Positions 1 through 8,131 of a stretch of DNA of 64,000 bases are shown here, piece after piece. The stretch is from Adlercreutzia wanghongyangiae (GTDB taxonomy: Bacteria > Actinomycetota > Coriobacteriia > Coriobacteriales > Eggerthellaceae). The notes beneath the pieces were generated by a model. That model did no database searches and was not told where the DNA came from. It saw nothing but the letters and a program-made list of their open reading frames with translations. The position numbers were made by a program, and so were the translations under genes. Position 1 is the stretch's first letter; every line of letters starts with the position of its first letter. The stretch spans positions 88,575-152,574 of the forward strand of contig NZ_JAYMFF010000007.1 in the NCBI RefSeq assembly GCF_035989245.1, given 5' to 3'.

Positions 1-2
1 TG

Positions 3-242
3 GATCACCCGGACGATTTCTACTACGATCAGGAGCAGTGGCTCGACTACAAGGCGCTTAGAACCCTCTCGCAGAGCGAGTGGCTCTTCAATCTAGGGCG
101 CCATCGTCACAATGACATCGTCCGCCTCGATAACGATCTCTCCGTCACGCATCGAGATCTTGCCGTCGTGCGGGCAAAATACCGCCGAACAACATTGCAG
201 CTTATGAAGAGAGTCCTCCGCCGCATCACAAGAAGCAGCTAA
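3..242 (+). CDS. C-terminal end of an unidentified protein (partial)
   Basis: An open frame enters from the left edge and ends at a TAA at 240-242, giving 79 residues. The segment starts with an acidic, aromatic stretch (DHPDDFYYDQEQWLDY) and ends in a very basic tail (MKRVLRRITRSS). It is followed at once by a hairpin and faces the convergent glf gene. I do not recognise the family. The context of glf and a glycosyltransferase makes a surface-polysaccharide enzyme plausible, but that is inference only. No conserved motif can be judged from the fragment. Confidence 0.6.
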   Translation, partial: DHPDDFYYDQEQWLDYKALRTLSQSEWLFNLGRHRHNDIVRLDNDLSVTHRDLAVVRAKYRRTTLQLMKRVLRRITRSS

Positions 243-245
243 AAA

Positions 246-279
246 CCGGCATGCGCAAGGCACTTGCACATGCCGGCGG
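246..279. terminator. Hairpin between convergent genes
   Basis: A 14-bp stem with one mismatch (CCGGCATGCGCAAG against CTTGCACATGCCGG, loop GCA) lies between the stop codons of the partial plus-strand gene and glf. It is flanked by an A run on the left and TTT on the right, so it could serve as a bidirectional terminator. Confidence 0.65.
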
Positions 280-291
280 TTTCGCAAACCC

Positions 292-1413
292 TTAGCGCCC
301 CAATTCGCTGTCGGCCAGCTTCAGGGCCGCCGCGATGCAAGGGGCCATGTCGTAGTAGCGGTAGGCACCCAGGCGGCCGGCGAACACCACGCCTTCCTCG
401 GCCTCGCCCAAGGCGGCGTACTGCTCGTACAGGGCGTTGTTGCGCTCGTCGTTCACCGGATAGTAGGGCTCGTCGCCCGGCTGCCATGCGAACGAGTACT
501 CGCGGCTGATCACCGTGTCGGGCAGCGGCGCACCGGCATCGTCCTTGCCGAACTCGAAATGCTTGTGCTCGATGATGCGCGTAAACGGCTCGTCGTGGCT
601 CGTGTAATTCACCACGGCGTTGCCCTGCCAGTTTTCCACACCCTCAAGCAGCTCGGTCTCGAAGCGCACCGTGCGCCATTCCAGGTTCCCCAGCTTGAAG
701 TCGAAGTACTCGTCGATGGGGCCCGTGTACACCACGCGGTCGAACTGCACGCGGTCCATGTCGGCGAAGGCCGTGCCCGTGCGCACCTCCACGCCTTCCA
801 GCATGCGTTCGATCATCTTGGTGTAGCCGCCCATGGGAATGCCCTGCCAGCGGTCGTTGAAGTAGTTGTTGTCGTAGATGAAGCGCACCGGCAGCCGCTT
901 GATAATGGACGCCGGCAGCTCGGTGCAGGGGCGCCCCCACTGCTTTTCCGTGTACTCCTTCACCAGCTTCTCGTAGATGTCGCGGCCCACCAGCGACAAC
1001 GCCTGCTCTTCCAGGTTGCTCGGCTCGCCCTGAATGGCACAGGCCGCCTTCTGCTCCTCGATGATGGCCTTCGCCTCGCCGGGGGTCTTGATGCCCCACA
1101 TCTTGCTGAAGGTGTTCATGTTAAAGGGCAGGTTGTATATCTCGCCGTGGAAATCGGCCACGGGGCTGTTCACGTAGTTGTTGAACTCGGCGAAACGGTT
1201 CACGTAATCCCACACGTGCCGGTCGGAGGTGTGGAAGATGTGCGCACCGTACTTGTGCACGTTGATGCCGTTCACCTTCTCGGTGTAGCAGTTGCCGCCA
1301 ATGTGGTCGCGCCGATCGATGACAAGGCAGCTCTTCCCCGCGTCGGTCAGCTCGCGCGCCAGCACGGCGCCAGTCAGGCCAGCTCCCACAATAAGGTAAT
1401 CGTATCGATCCAC
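292..1413 (-). CDS. glf: UDP-galactopyranose mutase
   Basis: Converts UDP-galactopyranose to UDP-galactofuranose, the donor for galactofuranose-containing surface polymers; cytoplasmic flavoenzyme. The N-terminus has the FAD-binding Rossmann signature GAGLTG at residues 10-15 right after MDRYDYLIV, followed by the GGNC segment typical of the family. Length is 373 residues, close to the usual ~370. I chose the GTG at 1413 because the Shine-Dalgarno-like AAAGGAAAGG lies 7 bases upstream and the protein then begins like other Glf proteins; ATG 1437 is possible and a longer frame to 1626 would overlap the divergent glycosyltransferase. The neighbouring glycosyltransferase may use the product, but this is inference. 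Confidence 0.93.
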   Translation of the reverse strand: MDRYDYLIVGAGLTGAVLARELTDAGKSCLVIDRRDHIGGNCYTEKVNGINVHKYGAHIFHTSDRHVWDYVNRFAEFNNYVNSPVADFHGEIYNLPFNMNTFSKMWGIKTPGEAKAIIEEQKAACAIQGEPSNLEEQALSLVGRDIYEKLVKEYTEKQWGRPCTELPASIIKRLPVRFIYDNNYFNDRWQGIPMGGYTKMIERMLEGVEVRTGTAFADMDRVQFDRVVYTGPIDEYFDFKLGNLEWRTVRFETELLEGVENWQGNAVVNYTSHDEPFTRIIEHKHFEFGKDDAGAPLPDTVISREYSFAWQPGDEPYYPVNDERNNALYEQYAALGEAEEGVVFAGRLGAYRYYDMAPCIAAALKLADSELGR

Positions 1414-1591
1414 GTACACACCTTTCCTTTCATTCATGTAGAAGCCAAGGATAGCACGAGATGGGCCCGACGCGCCCGCATTTCGCCTGAAGGTGCGCGG
1501 ATACCGCAGCTTCAGGCCCGCTGCAACTTCCCCTGTGCTAGCATGGGCGCCATAGCTTTGGTCCGCCAGCAATTGCCACAGGAGGTTCGTC

Positions 1592-2644
1592 GTGCCCGCA
1601 GCGCCGTCTTCCATCAAGATCAGCATTATCGTTCCCTGTTACAAAGCCGCGGATACCCTTCCTCGCTGTCTGGACGCCCTTCTCGGGCAAACACTTCCGG
1701 ACATCGAAATAATCGCAGTCAACGACGGCTCTCCCGACAAATGCATCGACATCTTACGCGCCTACCAAAAAGAGCACGAAGACCAGCTAGTGATTATCGA
1801 CAAGGAAAACGAGGGGGCCTGGGCGGCGCGGCGCGATGGAATTGCAGCAGCACGGGGCCGCCACATCGGCTTCGTCGATGCCGATGACTACGTTGCGCCA
1901 GAGTTCTGCGAAACGCTTTATGCATGCGCCGTGCAGCATGATGCCGACATTACCGTTTGCGGCTTCTGCCGCGAAGACGCCTCATCCGGACGTGTTCTTT
2001 CAGAAGAGCTCACCCACCCGCGCGCGCCCTTCAACGCCCAAAAAGAGCCAGCACGTCTCTTGGAGTTAAACACCGCCCCCTGGAACAAGCTCTTTCGCGC
2101 CGACCTCCTCAAGGAGATGGGCAACCTTCGCCAACCGCCGGCCATATTCGAAGACGTCATGATGCACTTGCTCGTGTTCCCCCGCACAGAAAATGTGGCC
2201 TTTGCAGGAGGATCCCTCGTACGCTACTGCGTGCACGAGGGCTCTCTCATGACATCCATCACCGCTCAGCAAATAGACTCGACGTATCAATCGCTTGTCG
2301 AAACTAAAGACATCATCGAAGCCGAAGATGCTCCCCAAAAAATGATGCAGCTTGTTGCCGCAGAGGCCTTTCTCCATATGGGCATCTCGCTGATGTTCCA
2401 CGTCTCCTGCGACAAAGACGTCAACCTGAAAGTCATCCTGCGGGACAACAAAGCATACCTGGACGAGCACTTCCCCTCTTGGAAGAGCAGTGCCATCATA
2501 TCGTTCGGCCACGCCGTGAAATACCGGGGCGCCAACTTGAAAGTTTGGCTCGGGCGCCTCGTGTACCGCGCCCACCTGATGCGCGCCGCCCTAGGCGCCT
2601 ACCGCTTCATGATCGAGAAAATGGGCAAAGACATTAAGTGGTAG
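1592..2644 (+). CDS. GT2 family glycosyltransferase
   Basis: Transfers a sugar from a nucleotide donor to a growing glycan, probably at the inner membrane face. The first ~110 residues form a GT-A domain: SIIVPCYKAADTL start, NDGSPD nucleotide-binding motif near residue 45 and VDADD metal-binding motif near 96-99. The rest (350 residues in all) is a helical C-terminal region seen in many capsule and teichoic-acid type GT2 enzymes. The start is GTG 1592 with GGAGG six bases upstream. It is divergent from glf. Acceptor and donor cannot be deduced. Confidence 0.88.
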   Translation: MPAAPSSIKISIIVPCYKAADTLPRCLDALLGQTLPDIEIIAVNDGSPDKCIDILRAYQKEHEDQLVIIDKENEGAWAARRDGIAAARGRHIGFVDADDYVAPEFCETLYACAVQHDADITVCGFCREDASSGRVLSEELTHPRAPFNAQKEPARLLELNTAPWNKLFRADLLKEMGNLRQPPAIFEDVMMHLLVFPRTENVAFAGGSLVRYCVHEGSLMTSITAQQIDSTYQSLVETKDIIEAEDAPQKMMQLVAAEAFLHMGISLMFHVSCDKDVNLKVILRDNKAYLDEHFPSWKSSAIISFGHAVKYRGANLKVWLGRLVYRAHLMRAALGAYRFMIEKMGKDIKW

Positions 2645-2752
2645 GAGGCACCCTGTCTGCGCGATGCGCGACGGGCTGATCTGCCGTCGACCAAAGCGGA
2701 CAAGACACCTTGACCTGGCGGCAATGCAGGAAAACGAGCAACTTTTGTCGCA

Positions 2753-2781
2753 TTGCCATCACTCGGCCGTGGTGCTAATCT
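2753..2781 (+). promoter_or_regulatory. Predicted sigma-70-type promoter of the CAP protein gene
   Basis: TTGCCA at 2753-2758 and TAATCT at 2776-2781 are separated by 17 bases and lie ~38 bases before the chosen start at 2819, which has GAGAGGAG as ribosome binding site. Confidence 0.55.
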
Positions 2782-2818
2782 CCTCCTATCGATCGTTTCT
2801 GACGAGAGGAGAAGTACC

Positions 2819-4357
2819 ATGATCGGTCATTTGCAACGGAGAGACTTGCTGATGGCTATTGCAACCTTCGCAATAGCCATCGCACTATCTGGAGCCGCCG
2901 TCTTCAGCTCAACGGCCCCTGCTTGGGCTGACGAGCTGAAGCAACCTGCACCCCAAGCATCCAGCATTGCCGCCGAGAATGTCGAAGCACACATCTCACC
3001 CTTCGCAGCGACTCCCATGACCAACGCCCTGGTAGCCGATGTGTATTACGACTACTCATACGCCTACAGCGTGCTCGAACTCATCAATGACATCCGCGCC
3101 GAAAACGGCCTGTCTGCATTGACCATGGACAAGGATCTGCTCGATGCCGCCATGAAACGCGCCGTGGAAGCAAGCCTGACATTCAACGCCGGGCATTTGC
3201 GTCCCGACGGCAGCGAATGCTTCACCATTTCCAACAAGATGCATCGGGAGAACATCGCCTACGGCCAGCAGAATCCTCAAGCCGTCGTCAGCGCCTGGAT
3301 GGATTCCCCGGGGCATCGTGCAAACATTCTCAGCAACGATTCCCTTAGCATCGGCATCGGCTGCGTAACCGTGGGAGGGTTCGGACCTTTTTGGTCCCAG
3401 TGCTTCGGACCGCAAGCAGCCGACTCCGTCTCGCAGCCCCAGAATCGCAGTGCCACAGAACGACTCTCCATCCCCACAAGCTGGCTTAAAAACAGCAACT
3501 TCCTCTTCGAGTATTCGGGATACGAGCTTGACCCCAACGACACCGTTCAGCCCCGCATTGCTTTTCGCAACCAAGGTACCGACGGGCTCTTCGTCATCCT
3601 CAGTCCGCGGACCTTCACCTGGGCTTCCAGCAATGTCGCCGTGGCTTCCGTCAACCAAGATGGCCTGATCACGGGCAATGCTCCGGGCTCGGCCTCCGTG
3701 ACCGCCCGCATTGGAAGCAGCGTCGCCATTTCGACGACCATCGAAGTAGACGGGGAAACCGGCACCTGGAAGCGGTCGGGCAATCGTTGGTGGTTCTCCT
3801 TCTCCAACGGCAGTTACGCTCGCGGTTGGTGCCAAATCGACGGAACTTGGTATCTTTTCGACAACAGCGGCTGGATGCTGACCGGATGGCAGAAGATGGG
3901 CGGCAAGTGGTACTACTTCAAGAATTCCGGAGCCATGGCCACCGGCTGGCAGAAAGTCGGCGGGAGCTGGTACTACCTGAAGCCGTCGGGTGCCATGGCC
4001 ACGGGCTGGATAAACGACAAGGGAACGTGGTACCACACCAGCGCTTCGGGAGCCATGCAGACCGGATGGCAGAAAGTCGGCGGGAGCTGGTACTATCTCA
4101 AGAGTTCCGGGGCCATGCAAACCGGATGGCAGAAAGTCGGCGGGAGCTGGTACTACCTGAAAGCATCGGGCGCCATGGCCACCGGCTGGCAGAAAGTCGG
4201 CGGGAGCTGGTATCATCTGCGCAGTTCGGGCGCCATGGATGCAAGCTGCTGGGTGAGCGGAAAATATTACGTTAACGCAAGCGGCGCCATGGCAACTAAC
4301 ACGTGGATCGGCAAATATCACGTAAATGCCAACGGCGTATGGGACCAAACCCGATAG
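2819..4357 (+). CDS. Secreted CAP-domain protein with BIG2 domain and cell-wall-binding repeats
   Basis: Predicted surface protein of 512 residues. A signal peptide (residues 1 to ~36, ending AWA before DELKQ) is followed by a CAP/SCP domain (~60-200), with the central NGHLRPDG-like and ENIAYG segments. A BIG2-like immunoglobulin fold follows (WASSNVAVASVNQDGLITG region). About eight to ten ~20-residue repeats of the GWQKVGGSWYYLKxSGAMATGW type, as in choline/glucan-binding proteins, end the protein. The repeats should anchor it non-covalently to a wall polymer. The ATG at 2819 is chosen because it gives both signal peptide and ribosome binding site; an upstream in-frame ATG at 2753 lies in the -35 element. 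Function of the CAP domain here is unknown. Confidence 0.9.
   Translation: MIGHLQRRDLLMAIATFAIAIALSGAAVFSSTAPAWADELKQPAPQASSIAAENVEAHISPFAATPMTNALVADVYYDYSYAYSVLELINDIRAENGLSALTMDKDLLDAAMKRAVEASLTFNAGHLRPDGSECFTISNKMHRENIAYGQQNPQAVVSAWMDSPGHRANILSNDSLSIGIGCVTVGGFGPFWSQCFGPQAADSVSQPQNRSATERLSIPTSWLKNSNFLFEYSGYELDPNDTVQPRIAFRNQGTDGLFVILSPRTFTWASSNVAVASVNQDGLITGNAPGSASVTARIGSSVAISTTIEVDGETGTWKRSGNRWWFSFSNGSYARGWCQIDGTWYLFDNSGWMLTGWQKMGGKWYYFKNSGAMATGWQKVGGSWYYLKPSGAMATGWINDKGTWYHTSASGAMQTGWQKVGGSWYYLKSSGAMQTGWQKVGGSWYYLKASGAMATGWQKVGGSWYHLRSSGAMDASCWVSGKYYVNASGAMATNTWIGKYHVNANGVWDQTR
3888..4260 (+). repeat. Tandem ~60-bp coding repeats for wall-binding motifs
   Basis: Units of 60 bases are repeated head to tail. 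The core GGCAGAAAGTCGGCGGGAGC recurs unchanged in four copies near 3948, 4068, 4128 and 4188. Identity at the DNA level is higher than protein selection alone needs, suggesting recent duplication or gene conversion. Confidence 0.85.
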
Positions 4358-4384
4358 AGCTTTCTGAATAGAAGAGCTAATTGA

Positions 4385-4416
4385 GCGGACGGGCGCCCAT
4401 CGAGGCGCCCGTCCGC
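4385..4416. terminator. Strong terminator between convergent genes
   Basis: A perfect 13-bp GC-rich stem (GCGGACGGGCGCC at 4385-4397 with its complement at 4404-4416, loop CATCGA) is followed by TGTTT. It lies 28 bases after the CAP-protein stop codon. Confidence 0.85.
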
Positions 4417-4512
4417 TGTTTCAGTTAGGCCCAGTCCCCCGCATGTAGCAGCATCGGCTAACACCACCCCACCCGGCTTCTCAGGAGTCCCTATATATTC
4501 CGCGCACGCGAG

Positions 4513-6216
4513 CTATCTGGTTCGATCCCACTTTCCGCTCCCATTCACATGGTACTTGCCAACCCACGTGTTAGTTGCCATAGCGCCAGATTTGGTTAGG
4601 TAGTAGTTCCCCACCCACCGATTTGCGCCCATGGCCCCCGAAAAAGCCGACCAGTACCACGTGTCCCGAACCTGATACCAACCAGTGGCCATAGCACCCG
4701 AAGCGCGCAGATAGTACCACTTACCCCCGGTCTTCAACCATCCGGTTTTCATGGCGCCCGAAGACGCCAGGTAATACCATTTGCCACCTGTTTTCAACCA
4801 ACCCGTCTGCATCCAGCCAGAACGATCGAAGTGATACCAAACGCCGTCAATCAATTCCCAGCCGTTGCGCGTATACGACCCGTCGGCATGGCGATACCAC
4901 CATTTTCCTTTCGATTTCTTCCACACACCTGTGGACTTTATCGGCGAGGAAGCAGTCGAGCCATTTGCCAAAGACCCCTGAGTCGGAGGGCGATTAACCG
5001 TGCCGGAACCCGTCGAATCAGAAGGAGCCTGCGTATCCTTTGAGGAAACCGCCACCGAAAGGCTGTTGCTCGCATAGGTCACCTTTACCTCCTTGGCGGC
5101 CCCGACTGCCCATGTGCGCTGGGAAAGATCATAGGCCACCACGTTGTAGAAGGCGTTTTTGTAGTCATCAGGCCAGGAAGCATGGTCAATGGGAATGGAA
5201 AAGTGCTCCTCACCGCTGCCCAGCTTCTGGGAAATACGCTGCACGTACGGATCGGACCAGGCGCGAATCTCCCCCGTCTTCACAAAGTAATTCTGCTCGA
5301 GAGACGACGACTCGTAGCCCGCGACGGGCTGCGTGTGATCGGGGTGCACAAGGCTCACAATATTGTCGTCCATGCCGAAGTAGAGATGCCGCAGATCGGG
5401 ATACCCGGAAAACTGTTGAGCGTCATCCCAGGTGGCGTCGACCTGGTACCATTTCCCGTCCAGCTTAACTGCGGTCCACACGTGACCGTTTCCGGTAATG
5501 CGGCCCGTGGAAATGCCCACGCGGGCCAGCAGCATCTCATAAGCACGATGGTACGACTCGCATGTTCCCGTGCCACGCGCAAACACTCCTTCGGCGCCGC
5601 AGTAGGTAAGCGAATGATCGTACTCGCAATTGGCGATTATCCAATCGTGCAGCCATAAGGCCTTGTCGAAATCGGTTGCGTTGCCGGCTTTCAGACAATC
5701 AGACGCAACACGATCAGCCACGGTCTCTACCGAAGGGTGAGCGGGGTCGTCCACAACGACCCAGGCATCCACGTTCTCATAGACAAGCGGCGACGCGCCC
5801 TTATCGAGCACCGAAATACGCACTCGGTAAGTACCGGAAGCACAAAAAGTGAGCTGGAACGAAGGACTTGCCTGATACACGAACTTCGAGGGATCCATCA
5901 CCCACTCGAGGTAGTTCTTCCGATCATCGGTGTAGCGGTTCACCGAATCAATTCGATACTCACACTGCGACGAGCCGTTTGTTGTTGCCACCGAAAACTC
6001 AGTTGGCTGACCGCATATGGGATCATCCCAGCTTACCGACAAGCCAACTTGCGACGTTGGCTTCGATGCCGTGTTGTCGTACTGCGCCACGACACGCTCG
6101 GCCGCTTCAGATACAACCGCCGCATCATCGGCAGCCCACGCAACGGAAGGCGCAATACAGGCAGCCAAAACGGCAGCTATCGCCATGTGAGTCACCACAT
6201 TGCCCACTCGCGTCAT
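4513..6216 (-). CDS. Secreted transglutaminase-like protein with cell-wall-binding repeats
   Basis: A 567-residue exported protein. Signal peptide ends near AWAADD. A transglutaminase-like (papain-fold) domain is visible with the expected triad: Cys219 in GTGTCESYH, His245 in NGHVWTAV and Asp260 in YQVDATWDD. After a Ser/Thr-rich linker come about six WYxxxxSGAMxTGW-type wall-binding repeats matching those of the convergent CAP protein. Bacterial members may be proteases or crosslinking enzymes; the substrate is unknown. Start 6216 is preferred because GCGAGGG lies just upstream; ATG 6237 is an alternative without clear ribosome binding site. A shared binding module with the neighbour suggests both coat the same wall polymer. 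Confidence 0.88.
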   Translation of the reverse strand: MTRVGNVVTHMAIAAVLAACIAPSVAWAADDAAVVSEAAERVVAQYDNTASKPTSQVGLSVSWDDPICGQPTEFSVATTNGSSQCEYRIDSVNRYTDDRKNYLEWVMDPSKFVYQASPSFQLTFCASGTYRVRISVLDKGASPLVYENVDAWVVVDDPAHPSVETVADRVASDCLKAGNATDFDKALWLHDWIIANCEYDHSLTYCGAEGVFARGTGTCESYHRAYEMLLARVGISTGRITGNGHVWTAVKLDGKWYQVDATWDDAQQFSGYPDLRHLYFGMDDNIVSLVHPDHTQPVAGYESSSLEQNYFVKTGEIRAWSDPYVQRISQKLGSGEEHFSIPIDHASWPDDYKNAFYNVVAYDLSQRTWAVGAAKEVKVTYASNSLSVAVSSKDTQAPSDSTGSGTVNRPPTQGSLANGSTASSPIKSTGVWKKSKGKWWYRHADGSYTRNGWELIDGVWYHFDRSGWMQTGWLKTGGKWYYLASSGAMKTGWLKTGGKWYYLRASGAMATGWYQVRDTWYWSAFSGAMGANRWVGNYYLTKSGAMATNTWVGKYHVNGSGKWDRTR

Positions 6217-6275
6217 GAACCCTCGCTTTCGTGTCATCCAGTGAAGATTGGCTAGACGTCCTGTCAGCAGAGATC

Positions 6276-6304
6276 AGTCTACGAAATTCGGAACTTCAGC
6301 GCAA
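6276..6304 (-). promoter_or_regulatory. Predicted promoter of the transglutaminase-like gene
   Basis: On the minus strand TTGCGC (6304-6299) and TAGACT (6281-6276) are 17 bases apart and lie ~60 bases before the chosen start. Confidence 0.4.
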
Positions 6305-6339
6305 CGCCTGCATCAAGATGTTTGCCCAAATAAGAGGGC

Positions 6340-6354
6340 ATACCCCCCCCCGAG
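6340..6354. repeat. C9/G9 homopolymer with flanks identical to a site in dltA
   Basis: The 15 bases ATAC(9)GAG occur here, just downstream of the last dlt gene, and again at 10775-10789 inside dltA in the same orientation. Runs of nine C are the longest homopolymers I noticed in the window. Confidence 0.8.
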
Positions 6355-6381
6355 GGGAGCAGCTGGAAATAAAGCCAAACG

Positions 6382-6543
6382 TTAGAACTGCTCGTATACA
6401 AACTCAGGGGGATTACCATAGCCAGAAAAGAGGAGGAACCAGGCAAGAATCGCTATGCACGCGACAGCAGTCGCGAACCAAAGAAGAGCCTCTGCGGTCG
6501 GATGTTGCGACAACCACGATTGAGCTTTCTCAAGCCACTTCAT
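6382..6543 (-). CDS. dltX: DltX-like small membrane protein at the 3' end of the dlt operon
   Basis: A 53-residue frame starts with an ATG that overlaps the dltD stop (ATGA), the hallmark of translational coupling. A hydrophilic N-terminus (MKWLEKAQSWLSQ) is followed by one membrane helix (about residues 20-39, LLWFATAVACIAILAWFLLF). The C-terminus is PPEFVYEQF. DltX proteins are ~50 residues with one helix and a conserved C-terminal F-I-Y-N-x-F type motif; the end here fits that pattern (F-V-Y-E-Q-F). DltX is needed for D-alanyl transfer to teichoic acid together with DltB/DltD. In Firmicutes dltX precedes dltA; here it follows dltD. The assignment rests on size, topology, C-terminal motif and position. 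Confidence 0.75.
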   Translation of the reverse strand: MKWLEKAQSWLSQHPTAEALLWFATAVACIAILAWFLLFSGYGNPPEFVYEQF

Positions 6544-7877
6544 GAGCGCTCACCTTCGCCTTCCATGACTTCCTTCCCAGCTCCTTCCACTTCAAGCATC
6601 TCATCGGCCGCCGCATCGGCATCACGCTGAGCACTCGTCTGCCCGGGCACATCGTTGTCTTCTGCCGCACCATCAGCGTGGCCAGAGGATGCGGTGGGTT
6701 CGGCTGCACTTACGCCAGCCCCATAGAACTCGCAGAGCGCACGGTTAATCTGGACCCAGCCCTTCCAACCCAGATGCATCACATCGCGCAGGTAGTACTT
6801 GTCATAGTCGTGCATCGACAAGTCAACGTAATCCACTTCTGCCTCATCAAGCACCTGACGTAACTTGTCATAGAACTCGAGCCGGCTCTCTTTGGTATAG
6901 CGTTGAATATCGTAGTATTCCCCATTCACTGGCTCGATTACCATAAGCGGAGTGATGTTCAACTCTTCGCATACCGCAAGGAACAGCCGCAGGTCGGAAA
7001 ACTCCGTCTCGCTCCAATCCGCAAATGGATCGCCCTCGTAGTACTGCCCCCACGGCTTATCGCTCACATAGGTATCGAAGTACTCATTGTAGATGCCATA
7101 ATCGTTGTTCGTGCAGGCGCCCTCGCCTTCCGCGACAGCCTGCCGATCGAGCGCATCCCAATCAGGCTCAACAACCGAGTCGCCATACCGTTCAAGCGGC
7201 CCATTGGCCGCAAGCCCTTCGGCAAGCAGCCCGCGGCGTTCGCCGCCCGACACAAAGTCGGCAACCGCCCGATTGGCCCAGGCTACCACTGAATTATCGG
7301 TTAGATCGCTCACAGTTTGGGCATCCACCCCCAGAGCTATCACCCGCTCGCGAATCTGCGCCTTCGTCTCGGCGGTCAGCCCTGGGTTTTCCATGCACTC
7401 GCGGAAAGATTCTTCCGAGAAGCTGTTCATGAACGCCTCCGGCGTGCATCCCGCCTCATTCATGAACCATTGGTCGCCGATCAGGAACGCCACTTTCTTT
7501 TCGGGAAGCGCACCGCACTCGTCCAAAGCACCAACTTCGATAGCACCCCACAGCGACTGATACCCACCAGCGCCCACCGATATCAGATCAAATCCCAGAT
7601 CGTTTTCCGTGAAGAACCGCACAGGATGAGCGGAGTCCTCTGCCGACTGGCCCAACTCCGAAGACCCCAGCAGAAATCCCACCGTGCGCCCCTGCGCCTG
7701 CACCATTTCGCCCAAAAGCGACGGACTACCCCACAGCGCCACGGACGGCCGCGGATTCACCGGGTTCTCCCGCGCCATATCCCGTAGAGCGGCATCAGTG
7801 GGCGCCTGCAGATAGTACGCCGCGCCCACTCCCAGAGCGAGCGCCAAGGCGCAGCAGACCGCGATCAGCCTCCGCAT
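6540..7877 (-). CDS. dltD: D-alanyl transfer protein DltD
   Basis: Membrane-anchored extracellular protein needed for D-alanylation of teichoic acids, handing D-alanine to the polymer after DltB. The N-terminal helix (residues 1-24) is followed by the SGNH-like fold: GSPSLLGEM with LGSSELGQS (family GSSEL catalytic-serine motif) and the late DLSMHDYDKYYLRDVMHLGWKGW segment with Asp and His. Length is 445 residues, longer than typical because of a ~57-residue acidic, low-complexity tail (389-445) that is not part of the usual fold. It starts 2 bases after dltC and its stop overlaps the dltX-like gene. The tail, facing outside, is unusual. Confidence 0.9.
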   Translation of the reverse strand: MRRLIAVCCALALALGVGAAYYLQAPTDAALRDMARENPVNPRPSVALWGSPSLLGEMVQAQGRTVGFLLGSSELGQSAEDSAHPVRFFTENDLGFDLISVGAGGYQSLWGAIEVGALDECGALPEKKVAFLIGDQWFMNEAGCTPEAFMNSFSEESFRECMENPGLTAETKAQIRERVIALGVDAQTVSDLTDNSVVAWANRAVADFVSGGERRGLLAEGLAANGPLERYGDSVVEPDWDALDRQAVAEGEGACTNNDYGIYNEYFDTYVSDKPWGQYYEGDPFADWSETEFSDLRLFLAVCEELNITPLMVIEPVNGEYYDIQRYTKESRLEFYDKLRQVLDEAEVDYVDLSMHDYDKYYLRDVMHLGWKGWVQINRALCEFYGAGVSAAEPTASSGHADGAAEDNDVPGQTSAQRDADAAADEMLEVEGAGKEVMEGEGERS

Positions 7878-7879
7878 GC

Positions 7880-8131
7880 CTAGCCCTGCACCCGAATCTC
7901 AACCTGGTGAATGATCTTGTTCACCGAGTTCATCTCCTCGCGCTCCACCGCCGTCGGGGCGATCACCACGCCGAACTCGGACTCGATACCCACCAGAAGT
8001 TCGATGGCGGCCATGGAGTCCAGCAGCCCCGCCTCGAACAGGTCGATGTCGCGCTCCTCGCGAATCACCTCGTCATCGCACACTTCCTCGATCAAGTCGA
8101 GCATCCGCGTCTCAACCGTGCCGTTAGCCAT
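7880..8131 (-). CDS. dltC: D-alanyl carrier protein
   Basis: Small acidic carrier protein of 83 residues that carries D-alanine as a thioester on phosphopantetheine. The attachment site Ser39 lies in FEAGLLDSMAAIELL, matching the family D-S-M/L motif. DltA charges it and DltB takes the D-alanine across the membrane. Its start overlaps the end of dltB by 8 bases, showing tight coupling in the operon. The carrier would be activated by a holo-ACP synthase-type enzyme; acpS is encoded further along the window. Confidence 0.95.
   Translation of the reverse strand: MANGTVETRMLDLIEEVCDDEVIREERDIDLFEAGLLDSMAAIELLVGIESEFGVVIAPTAVEREEMNSVNKIIHQVEIRVQG

Noticed and set aside
559..1887. A 442-codon plus-strand frame opposite glf
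   Set aside because: Antisense to glf and overlapping the GT2 gene; product is compositionally biased.
3888..4260. CRISPR-like regular repeat array
   Set aside because: The regular 60-base units are coding repeats of wall-binding motifs; no spacers or cas genes are nearby.
6231..6545. A 104-codon plus-strand frame after the transglutaminase gene
   Set aside because: It overlaps the promoter there and lies antisense to the much better supported dltX-like gene; hydrophilic with no family features.
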